A stretch of DNA of 64,000 nucleotides, from NCBI GenBank assembly GCA_013398615.1, contig VZSR01003022.1, positions 1,533,037-1,597,036 on the forward strand. Direction: 5' to 3'. Below the pieces are notes generated by a model. That model had not been told where the DNA came from and searched no databases. It saw only the letters and a list, made by a program, of their open reading frames with translations. A program made the translations under genes and the position numbers. The stretch is from Brachypodius melanocephalos (taxonomy: Eukaryota; Chordata; Aves; Passeriformes; Pycnonotidae). Below are positions 23,021-34,800 of the stretch, in pieces; positions within the stretch are counted from its first letter, which is position 1, and every line of letters starts with the position of its first letter.

Positions 23021-26000
23021 CTGTCAAAAATATTGGGAAGCAATTTTTCCACATTTTAAATAGTCTTTAAATGTCTCTTTTCAGCACTTGATTAAACATT
23101 AGAAGAGAGGGGTTCACAAAGCTACAGCAACAATCTGACTCCACGAACGATTTTGGTTGGGGTGGGGGGTGGAGGGGTGAGGGAAAATGTTAAATCAAAA
23201 ATGACATACACTTGCCCACAGCTTCAATTAAGGGTAAGTTTCTCCAGCTGCAGCATAAAATTCAATATGTCTCATAGAGTCATTCTAAGTGCTCATTTAC
23301 ACAGTTCTTTCTACAAAATACATCAGGCTGCGAGCAGGATCTGGTAACATGCAGCACCAAGAACCTGAAGAACACTCCCAGCCCCATCTCCCCAAAGCTC
23401 CTGCTGCTCTTACACCACCACATCCCGGCACCTGCCTCCCTTCCAGCTGGGATTCTATCAATACAGGCAAAGCTCTTCTGGGTGAACCAGTGAGACTTTA
23501 GGAAAAGTTTGACCTTAATGGAAAACTGCAATTAAAATAGAAAACAACCCCAAACCCCCAAAATCCAACACATTCAGATAGTCATTTAATTTATCCAAAA
23601 ACAAATAAAGAGCCATTAATTTATAAAAAACAAGACAAGTTCTTTGTGACATATGAAAACAAAATCTGCCTGTTCAGGTGTGTCTTCACCAAGCACCTAA
23701 ATTAACTTTCCTCAGGCAAACCCTGCCCCTACTGAAGCTACCAGGATTTGCTCAGGTAAGGAGTAGATGAATGTCCAAAATTTGTGAACAGAGTTCAAAG
23801 GTGCCCCCAATGGTTCATTCACATGCAGCAATGCTACCTTTGAATTAGCAGGAAATGCACAAGTATTTGCAACATTTTTCATCTTAAAATACCATGCAAA
23901 ATTTCAGTTTTTCATTAGTTAGTTAGCTGATTCACACTTCTTGAGTCATAAAGTAAGCCAAAAGCCCACATTTTCCACTTTCAAGATGCATGAAGAGCAA
24001 TGCAGACAGTTCCCACTGCAGGGCACAGCGATCTCACATGGATTTTGAAGCACACAGGTCTTTGTGACCACCCTGCGTACAGGACAGATCTATCAAACTC
24101 GGTGGATATTTGATCCAGCCCCGCTTGCCTGTGCAGGATCTGACCCAACAAGCAGAACACACATGGAGGATTTGACCAAACACATGGAGCTTACTGAGTT
24201 TATCAGCCGAGGAATAAACAGGTCACAGCTGATTCCAGGCTGATAAATCCCATGTTGGTCACCAGCAGCTGCAAACACCACCCAGCCAGGGACTCAGCCA
24301 TGACAGGGTTTTATTGGGATCCCAGGTTTTGAGAGGGCAAAAGGCCAATTGACTGGAGCAGCTACAGTTCAAATGGCTTCCTCTGCTCACTTTGGGTTAG
24401 TGCTGCCACATTTGGAGCAGCTGCATGTCTTGAACCCTTGACCTGCATGATGAAAGAGTTTGGGAGCAGCTCTTCTCCCCACTGCTGGGCTGTGCCTGCC
24501 ATGGTGCTTCCTGCTCTCTGACCTGCCCAGCTCAAGATTTCCATCTGCTGTTCCCTACAGTGCCCCTAAACTGCACTTAGGGATGATCTGGGAAACCATC
24601 TGATAGTGCTACAACACAGCACAGGTGGGATGGATGCCATCTCAGAGCTTCTGTGCATAATAAACCCTGCATTCAGCTGGGTTCTCCATGGAAATCGCTT
24701 ACTAAAAAGCACAGAATAATAAAAAAAAGGCAGCAAAATGACAAAAAAGAAAAGAACAGAGGAAAAAAGAAATGGAAAAAAAAGTGTAGAGAAACATGAC
24801 CTCCACATGTGCCACGTGTCTCACAGACAGCTTCTGTTGGGAGCTCCTGAACTGGTTTCTGTCTAACTCCACCATCCTGTTTTGTCAGTGCCATAAAAAT
24901 AGTTCTTGTTTTGAGGGAGGAAGAGAGGTGAGAAACACCATGCCAAGGAAGCACAGACAAACGGGTATTTCCTGCCTCACCTCCTGCCAGCTGGTGGGCA
25001 CAAAGGAGCATGATATTTGAGTGCTAAATCCTCTTCAAAAAAGCAGAGGAGAAACAGCAGAGAGCTGAAATGCTGAGTTTCCACTGACTGAGCTCCTTTT
25101 CCAGCTCTCGTTTGAAAATAACATTTCATATCAAAGTTCTCATGGAGCTAAAAAATTTAAACATTGAGGTAATTTATTCAAATAAGCAATCAAACCCTTC
25201 TCCTGTCTTTTTCAGCCTAGGAAACTTTGCTTTCCTGACCTTACAGCAGAGGAGCAAGCGAATTGGAATTCATTATTGCCCTGTCACACAAGCAGCCTGT
25301 GTGTCCCCAGCTGTGGTGTGAAAGCGGATCTGGGCCATTGTTCCACAGCTGCAGGATGGTGTCTCGGGCTGCCGGGAAGAAGGTGGGAGCTGGGGAATAT
25401 CCCCTCCTCTCCAGGGGCTGCACTGAGGGCTCTGCACCTCTCCAGGGGTTACATCCAGACAGACCATTACCATCCACCCCCAAACCCTCCCGTCTTGGAG
25501 CTTGGCTTCATTTCCATTATGTATTTATGATGCCATCTGCCCTGTCTCACAACCGCGGCTCCTGCTTAGCTCTTCTCAAATACCCAGGGAAATGGTCAAA
25601 TAACCAAATTACCAGTTTGACAAAGTGACAGACACTTGAATAGAGGTTTTGCTCATTTAGCTGATTTGCCATATGCAAGCAGTGCAGTTTTCCTTTAAGC
25701 AGCATGGCCATCTCAAGAGTCTTAACTGGAATGCAATATTTGCTTTTAATGTCAAAAAAACCTATGCTCCTATAATTGTATCAGGAATTTTTCAGTGTAA
25801 ATCAAAATTCCAAGGGATTCCCATGCCAAGAAAGCAGCTCAAAAATGCAAATCAAGAACACAGACTCTCTGCATTGATCTAAATTGGGATTTTTTTTGAT
25901 GTAAATCTGAGTGAAGCAATAAAAACTAAATCGTCAGTGCAGGACATCTATCTGTATATGTTTGCACTGCTGCAGATGTATGAGGACAGAAATCCATAGG

Positions 26001-26639
26001 GTGGACATGCCTCCAAATGCAAAAAAGCCTGCCTGAACCCTGCATTACATCCTGGTGCTCTGGATACTGCAGCAGCCTGCTTCAGAGAATAGCAGGGCAA
26101 CCACACAGCGCAGGGTTTAGTGAAGGTAAAAAGCAGTTACTGGCCAGTCCCTGGGATTAGTGCACATCAGAGTCTGCACAAAAGTCAGCAGACATGTGCC
26201 TTCTCTTACCATTTTGTTTTTAAACTGTGCAATCCAACCTCCTCTAAGGCTGGGAATGTTGAGCAAAATTGGACATATATTCTCCAAATGCCCAGGATGT
26301 GTAAGACCAACATGTGAGGCTTCATACATGATTTAAAAATATAATATAAATAGTTGAAGTGGGCTAGATACTCTTTAAACAGTTAAAAGTAGCATTTCCA
26401 ACTCCTGACAACTCATCCAGGGCTTGAGCTTCCAACTCCCCATCTTGCTTTTGAAAATTTTCGAAAAGCAAAGAAAAAAAGGGCTGAGGAGGTGGCTGCG
26501 ATCCTTGCACTTGAAAGGCACCAATGTGTCAGTCTCGCTGCAGATGGTTACTGTGCCTGTCACAGCAGTTATTCCAGGGATTAGGAGCACCAAGCAAGAC
26601 AACAACTCCTCCAAACAGTTGTCCTTTGTCAGAGCCGTG

Positions 26640-26720
26640 TCCAGCTTGGCAGGAGGCGGGCGGGCGCTGGCGCCAGGCACCGCCGGGTTCACCACGGCCA
26701 CGAGGCTGCTCGCCACAAGC
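26640..26720. promoter_or_regulatory. Isolated CpG-dense patch in intron 2
   Basis: Nine CpGs fall in about 70 bp (ggcgggcgggcgctggcgcc and onward) within otherwise CpG-poor intron. It could be a small unmethylated regulatory element or alternative promoter, or a relic of inserted GC-rich sequence. It is too short to call a CpG island, and no known exon was recognised. Confidence 0.3.
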
Positions 26721-27557
26721 TGCACAGCTGGACATGCATGGAAAAGGCTGTGATGGCCAGAGGACCCCAAAATCTCCTGTGGAGACTCACTGAGACCTTG
26801 GGAAGCTCCCAGGAAGGCTGTGAAAGTTCACCGAGCCCTGCTGTAAGCAACCAACTGCAGGGAGGCCACGACTTTTAAAAACAAGAATGAAAAAGAAGGA
26901 TTGTTGAAAGAAGCAGAGAAAAGGCGGTGGGTTTTTTAAGCAAAAATTGAAAGTCAACAGACATGAAGCAAAGCCAAAAAGATGCTGTAAGTGGCTGCCT
27001 GTCTCCTCTGTTTCACTTTGCTGAGAGCTCTGCAGGACTCAAAGAAGCACACAAGTTGACATATTCAATGGTACAGCTGACATGAATAAAATCTGCAGAA
27101 GCAAAAAGATCCAAGCAAACCAGCTGTGCTTCCCAAGCCTGCCTGGTGCTGGATTCTGCTCAGACGTCTCTCATTACAGCTCCTCTTTTCACTAAGGTTA
27201 ATGAGAATATATTCCACTTCTCCACAAGTTTGGTAAAAAGGCTGACATTTTCCGAACTGATTTGTGGTCCATCAGCCAAAGCTAAAGTGTCAATTCTAAC
27301 AAAAAAGCTTCCAGGCAAACTGCAGGGTTCAAATGACACTGTGCAACTTCAGAGTATAAACATGGTTTAGGACTGTGGCTGACAACGTTTCTACCAAGAC
27401 TCTCAGACTGCCTGGAGAGGTTTTACAGAGCTTTGTTCTTCTATCTCAAAGTCTGTGTCATTTCCAAAACCATTTTCAGACCCTGCAGGCCAATGCTAAT
27501 ACCATATCAACCCTGGTTTGAATTTCACTAGAAAAGGTTTCCAGAAGAAATGTTCCC

Positions 27558-27578
27558 TTTTTTTTTTTTTTTTTTTTT
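27558..27578 (+). repeat. T21 homopolymer
   Basis: Twenty-one consecutive T, which is A21 in the MAP2K4 pre-mRNA. It could act as an internal oligo-dT priming site in RNA-seq libraries. I see no retrocopy body beside it. Confidence 0.8.
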
Positions 27579-30449
27579 CCTAGAGGGATGGAAATGTTGG
27601 TGTTGTCACAAAGTTTTTGGATTCTCAAAAGAAGAAATTTTTGCTTTTCACAGACAAACAGCATCCTTGCAAGAGGGGCAGAACTAATTTGGGTTCGCTC
27701 TGATCCATGGAAGCTATCCTGAGGCTTCATTACATTTAGTAACAGATTCCTAGACATGAAGAAGAGCTACAGAAAATGTGGCAAAGGAAGGAAATAGTTT
27801 TGCACCTGTGAACTACTCAGACTAAAGCAAAGCACATTTACACTCTTTCCTTGTGACCAAGAGGCTGAAATTCCCTCTAGCACTGCTCTGGCTTTTTATG
27901 CTTCTCCAAAACGTTCAAATAAAGACAATAACAAAAAGTGGAAGATGGCACAGCCCTTCCACAGCCTACATGTCTCAGCTCAGCACGTGTTCAAGGCTGC
28001 TTGGAGTTTCTCTGGCTTCAAAGGGGCTTGGCTGAGGCTTTTAAAATGTCAATATTTTGTATTAAACTCCCCTGGTAAAATACTGAGTTGCAATGGATTT
28101 TAATTAACCCTGCCCTTACATGGAGGAAAACTCTCTACCCATCGTGTTGAAGACTGAGCTGAATTTAACTGAGCACATTGATCTCAAACTCATTTTGACT
28201 CAGCCATGAGCCAGCCTGCAGCACATTCAATGAACCTACCACTGCTAGGATTTCAAAGCTTAAACTGGATTCAAGAACTTCAGGATAATACTGGAAAACG
28301 CTGAGCTAATTACTTTAAACAACCCTTCTGAGAAGGCTGATTCTTTTTATTTCCTCTCCTGAGTCATGGGCAGCTCCCTGACAGAGAACAGCAAACAGAG
28401 ACATGAGCACAGCCATAAGAACCAACAAAATAACCTCAATACAGACCATAGTTTGCAAAATCATTATTACACAGCAATCGCCCGATGGAATGACACTATT
28501 TCTGAGACAATTTCATTACTTTAAGAGATGCCATTTTTGCAGGATGGAGAAGATTTGACAATGGCTAACAGACAGGAAAGCTTACTGTAGCCTGCTGGAA
28601 AGTTTCTGGATGAGGTCCGCTTCTCTCCTTTTGAAACTGAACGGGACAATGTGATAACTACCCAGGGTTGCTTGTGTGTCACTTCAGCCAGGAAAAAGTT
28701 GTGGAAATGACAGGAAAACATGGTGCTGTTATCACATGACACAATAACGTACAACACAATACTCAGCTAGTCACACCGAGCACTCAGTGGCACAAATCAC
28801 AGCCAGACCTTTTTTTCTTCCAATTTCCACCAAAGTAACCTCCCCTCCTTGGGGGCAAAGCAGCACTCGACAATTTGAACTCATTCTAACATATTAAGTC
28901 ATATGCAATTTGTTTTCTTACAGCAATGAGAATTCTTATTTCCAACTGTATTACTACTATAATTAGAAACATGCATTATTAACTTATTAGCCAAATACCT
29001 GTATGTTAGTAACATGCTACTTGCCTCGAAGCACACTGACCATCCCTGCTATGCTTTTCTTGTGCTAAGGCAGATCTTACTAACGACTTCTTTTCCTTTG
29101 GAAAAACTAAAAAATCGAGCTTCCATCCTGAATCCACCAATCTAGGACTGGTGGTCTCTCCTAGGTGGGCTTGCCATTCATCAGATCCCCTCTCCCAAAT
29201 AAGTCTGAATGGGTTGAACAACTACATCTTTACTTATTCCCTCCAGAGCCCTCTAACTGACAAGAGTTAATCACCACTCTGCACTATGAGACTTCTCTAG
29301 GAATAAAATTTGTATTCTGGATCTCAAAGTTCCTCAAGCTGTCCAGCTCTAGAAATCTTTCTCAACATGAGGACCTGTTATCTCATAGCAGTTGGAGGAG
29401 CTTGGGTGAGATGAGCTTCTGCTAAGTGTGGAGAACAAGTCCTGGATCCTTGCACCACTGACCACTGCAGCCATGGACACGTGGCCAGCAGAGGAACCAG
29501 GGGCTCTGCTCAGCTCCTTGTGGGAGCCACCTGAGAGGAGCAGATAATGAGCATTGCTAATACAACTATAAGAAATGGCTTCGTTTCAAATACTCTAAAG
29601 AAGTGATTTTTCTAATTTAAACTTCTGTAGGACAAAAAAATTACAACCCAAGTCTGGAAAAGTCCAACTTCTCTTTCAGGATTTAAAAAAAAATACAACC
29701 AAACAATATCTCACAAACTCTGGGCTGCATTACAGCCTGAAATAACCTGAAAATCACTGCCAGGAATGCACCTGGTCATGTATTTCTCTCTGTGGCAGAC
29801 AAGGACAGATGGGACACACAGAAAGCACCTGACTGCAAGATAGAGACTGCTTATTCAGAGATGCAGCTACTTCAATGTGGTGACCAAAAGAGCTCGTAAC
29901 AAGACCAAGTAGAACAATTTTGACTTTAACTTAAAATGTCCTTTATCTAAGACAAAAGATATGTGCAGACCAGGTGAAGATCCCCAGGCTCCAGTAGCAC
30001 GGTGAGATTTTCCATGCTGGGCTCCTCCTGGGGCACAGTGCTCTCACTGAGCCTTCAGAGCCAAGAGCTGGTTTGCTGTAAGCTCTGCAAGGATGTTCAC
30101 AGAAAACTAAGGGTGCTGTAAGGAGCTAAATCAATGCTCCTAGACTGCCACCTTTCCCCTTTTCCACTGGTGTGAAATACCCACCTAGAACATCAGAGAA
30201 AAAAAGAACACAAGCTGCCTAATAGCAAAACCCCTGTGCTCCTCAGAGAGGACAATCACCTTCACACTGCTTGGAGCAAAAGATATCAAAAACAATCACT
30301 CCCCTGATCCACACTTGTCTCTGCAAAGGCACCACTTACACCAGGCATGAAGGACCTTTTGCTCACCTGGATTTACTCCAAGCTTATCTGAGGAAGGAAG
30401 GAATTAAAACAGGCTCAACAAAGACGACTGTTCAGTGTTGCCATAATCC

Positions 30450-30697
30450 ACTGGAGAAATGGCTTGGCCATTAGATTTATGTTGGATATCAGGAAAAAGT
30501 TCTCCTCTCAGAGGATGGTGGGGCACTGAACAGGCCCCCCAGGGAATGGCCACAGCCCCAAGGCTGCCAGAGCTCAAGAAACATTTGGACAACACTCCCA
30601 AGCAGAGGGCAGGATTTTTGCAGGGTACAGGGCCAGGAGACTCAATGATCCTTGTGAGTCCCTTCCAACTCAGTTTATGCTATGACTTTATGATGTG
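30450..30697 (+). mobile_element. CR1 LINE 3'-end fragment
   Basis: Recognised by ttggatatcaggaaaaagtt near its start, then the run through cttgtgagtcccttccaact to a degraded tatgactttatga tail that corresponds to the CR1 terminal repeat. It is truncated at its 5' end. Confidence 0.7.
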
Positions 30698-31832
30698 CTC
30701 TCTCTTCACTGAAGTTTCCCAAAATGGAAAGGTGTTTGTGGTATGAGGCAAGAACATCCACCTGATATCAAGGATGTCTGTAGTTCTCACAGACAGAATA
30801 CACAGCAAACCCAGATAATTCAAGTCCCTTTCAGAAGTCTGTTCCCCAAACAAGAATAGCAAAACCAGTTCAGTCCCACAGGCCAAACCTCACCTCCACC
30901 ACATCCATCCTGTCCACCACAAGATACTTTCCATGACCACTCCATTCAACAGCTGATTTTCCTGGGTGCATCCTGTCCATTCAGAGCCAACGTCCTCCAT
31001 GGCACATGCTGGAAGTCACTTATTTGTGTAAAGAATGAGGACAGAAGATGTCAACAAAGGTTGATGCAGTCTCTGAATATGAAGACTCTTCTCTCTTTAT
31101 TCTCCATTCCTTGATGTGTAGAAGATAAAAGCAATGACTGATTCCTTCAGTTTGACCCCACAAAGCAGAAGAGTTGACTCACTTTCCCATAGCCAGGGGA
31201 AAACAGAAGACATTTTACTACGAGGTGGTGATTAAAGTCTGAAGAGATAAAGGATGTGCCTGTCCTGCTCTCATGAAATGTGGGATCCCAAGTACACAGA
31301 GTAGCAATGAGTAGAGTTTACTCCAAGAGCTGGTTTAAAGGAGTTTCCTGCAGGAATGTGGTTTTCCATCTGGAGTCAAAGGGTTAGAGTCCAATCAGAT
31401 ACAAACTGTGGTGGTCCATGCCTGATCCTCTCAGATTAACAGTAACACTGACAGCCCTTCAGGGTCAGAGCCCAGCTCCACCAGCTGCTCAACACAGCAG
31501 AGACACACAGGCACCAAGCTCAGCCCAATGCATAAGCCATGTTCTACTTTGCTACTTGTAAATAATTATTGAACAAGATACTCATCCAAAAAATGGGTAG
31601 AGACCAAATCTGTGTGTACACACAAATATATTTATACACACATATTCAGAGATGTTACACATAACACTCTGCTTCATCCCATTTTCCTCTTCAAACACCA
31701 GCATGTTCTGCATAGGAAGCCAGCAGATATTGCACTTGCCCAAAGAAGTGGGGGGAACATGAGAATTCTGGGCTCTAAGACATACAGGATGTGGGGATTG
31801 GACAACTATGACCCCATTGACCTTGCATTTAG

Positions 31833-31849
31833 AAAAAAAAAAAAAAAAA
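31833..31849 (+). repeat. A17 homopolymer
   Basis: Seventeen consecutive A in intron 2, with no recognisable retroelement upstream. Confidence 0.75.
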
Positions 31850-34800
31850 GCTCAGAAAGCAGATTGATGGGGCTAGAAGAAAGGGACTACAGAAAGCCAA
31901 GAGGGCATCTCATGCTCTCAAGTGAGCAAAAGCATCTCCTGCTCCCTAGAAAAATTTTAATGTCACTTAGTTCCATCTGATGGGTTTTCAGAGCCTGCCT
32001 TACAAACTGATGGACTCATACACAGTGATGCCCAGTGTTCCCTCCTGGGCAGGACAGCAGCAATGCACTCAGCTCAAAGGATCTCTGAGACACAGGAAAC
32101 ACACAGGTGGCTTGGGATCATTTTGATCCAAAAGCTCAAATCCCAAAGACTGCTTATGGCAGAGGGAAAAAGGGAGAAATTTTAGCAGATTCTGGCTGTC
32201 AAATGGAATTCTGGATCTTGCCTGTACCTCTTAACCATAAAAAGTCACTGGTGAACAACTGATCAGACCATTTGAATGCTCAGGGATGGCATCACATCTC
32301 CCTTCTCTACAAAGTATGAAATGCGAGTTTTAGAACAGCTTACAGAATTTTTCCAGATAAAATGGTAAAGGGACAAGCACATCAGTCTTAAAATACTCCA
32401 AAAATACAACAGATCCAGATGCTACTTATGGAAAAGCCAAACATGAATGTAGCTGTGGTCTCTTAGTTTCTCATGAGCCCTCTAGAGAAGACTGAAGTAT
32501 TTTGGTGTCCTGAAGGCTTTGAAAGCCTCCACACACCAAGACTTACAACCAGTTTTCCTAGAGCATGTACACAGCTGTCCTTGTGGGTGGGTGCAACACT
32601 TCTTTCCTTCCTTTTATTTTGAGGAGGAGAAAATTTTGCTTCTGGTAACACAACAGCATGAAGGCAAGAGCTGATACCAACTCAAACTCCTCGACCTACT
32701 TTCCCTGCTTTGAAACAAGCACTGCAGCAGTTACATCTTGGTGTGAGTTTTGCAGCTGTGCCAGAAGCAGACACGTCCCTTGGGTGTGTGAAGAGGGCTG
32801 CAGCTCAGGAGTTCCCAGGGTCTCCTGCACACTGACGGAGATTTCACGTTGAATGAAGTCAAGTTCAGTTTGAAAATTATCATTTCCAGCTCATTACTCT
32901 ACCTTTCTCATTCCCACTGACCCAGAATGCTTCACCCCCCTCCACACCAATCAACTCAGTACAAAAAACCTGGTAGTCAACTCAAAACCACTACTCTCGA
33001 GTGACTTAACCCAGACACCACCTTAGTGTGCCTGGAAAAGTGAAGACAACACTATTAAAAGCACCTTTACAGGTAACAGCTCTGCCACTACCCCATCCCA
33101 CCTTCTTTTGCCCAACATGCCATGGAAAACAGCCCTGAGGAGGCAGCCCAAGCATCAGCCATCACACCTTGAATTAAGAACTGCAGGACATTCACGCCTT
33201 GGTGTGTGAGACATCTGTGTCCCAGCACAGTGGCCAAGGATGGCTGTGTTGCCATGAGTGCTCACAGGGACAGGCACAGAAGCCTCCAGCCTCTCCCACC
33301 TTGGATAACGCAACATCTCTGTCACCAGAGTAGCTCCTCTGCTACCCCAGGACCCAGCTGCTGTCCTGGCTGGGCAGGACAGGCCAGGTTTCAGAGCTTT
33401 GGAAGGTGACTTGCCACCACCACCATCCTCTCACCCATCATTGCTCTTCCGACCACGGAGGGGACGAGCCTACCCTGAGCTCTGGGTGGGGGTCCTGTTC
33501 TGCATCAGACCAAATTCTGCCCCTAAATGAGCAGCTCTGACCATAGCTGTGTGCACAAAGACCAGGACAGCAGCTCCCAACCATGCCCAGATGGGACAGG
33601 ATCACAGATCAGAGATCCCTGTTGAACTCTCTATCACAAGCTTCTGCCCTAACCTCTGCCTCTTCCAAAAGACAGCATGTCCCAGCTTCCTATCCACAGG
33701 ATGAGGAATGCAGAGATTCGTGCAACAATTTATAATTGCACAGCTCAATCACTCAGCACCCATGAACCACCTGGAACCCATGGGAGTCAGGTCATTCCAT
33801 AACATCAGGCTGGGTTTGATTTAGACACCCAAAGGTGGCTCACTAGTTTCCAGAAGTTCTGAGGAGCCCAGGTCCCTACAGGGGATAGGAAGGCAGGAGC
33901 TCAGCACCCTTGAAAAATTCATGTGGAGTAGCTGAATGGAGCTACACAAGGTCCAAATTTTGGTTCCAGACATACAAGGTCTAAAGTCAGAAGTGGGGTG
34001 CTGGGACATCAAACCCTTACAGAAAGAACAGTCCTATCAGGGCAGTGAAGCTCCAGGGGATGTGGAAGCTGCTAGAGAAGTTTAATTTGGAAGCTGCAGA
34101 CAGCAAAAATCTCCCTTGAAGAAAACCCAAAACTTAGAAAGTTTTTTTAAAAAGAAAAAAAGACCTTTCACACTCAGTGAAAATCTTCCACTGACTCTAG
34201 CAGCACCTTCTCTGAAGCAGTGACCTACTCAAAGCCAGAGATACTCCATTGTGTTACAGACCACATAATCTCTGTCAAGCAGAGATCACAGGCCAAATGA
34301 ACTTGTAAACTCTTGGAAGGAAGAGGCAGATTAAATACAAGGCAAAATCCATCAATTTGCAAAAAATGCTCCTGAAAAAATTACAGAAGAAACATTGTTC
34401 CAGACCTGAACCAACAGTGATGTTTGCATGAAAAGTGAAAGCCTGGTTACCACAGCTCCCTCAAACACTGAGATCCCTCTGCTAAGGCCTTGGAGGTTGC
34501 ATTTTAGTTCTGCTGACTTGAAAATACAAGTGATCACATCCAGATTCTGCAGCTTTCAGAAAACAGGACAGATTCAGTCACCAAAAAAAACCTTTCAAAT
34601 TCTTGGTACCTTTGACTCTGAATTCTGCCTCCAAGGCTTCCAGGCAGCACTTCCTGCCACAGGAAGGTATCACACAGCAGAAAGGTAACAGAAATCATTA
34701 ACAAAAAAAAAAAGTGAAGTGACAGTTACAGAAATGAGGAGGAGACAGAGAAATATTTACAGGAAAATTTACACCAGTAGTAGGGAACATGCCAGTTTAG

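Noticed and set aside
31833..31849. A17 tract as the tail of a processed pseudogene
   Set aside because: No coding remnant, target-site duplication or retroelement body was recognised upstream.
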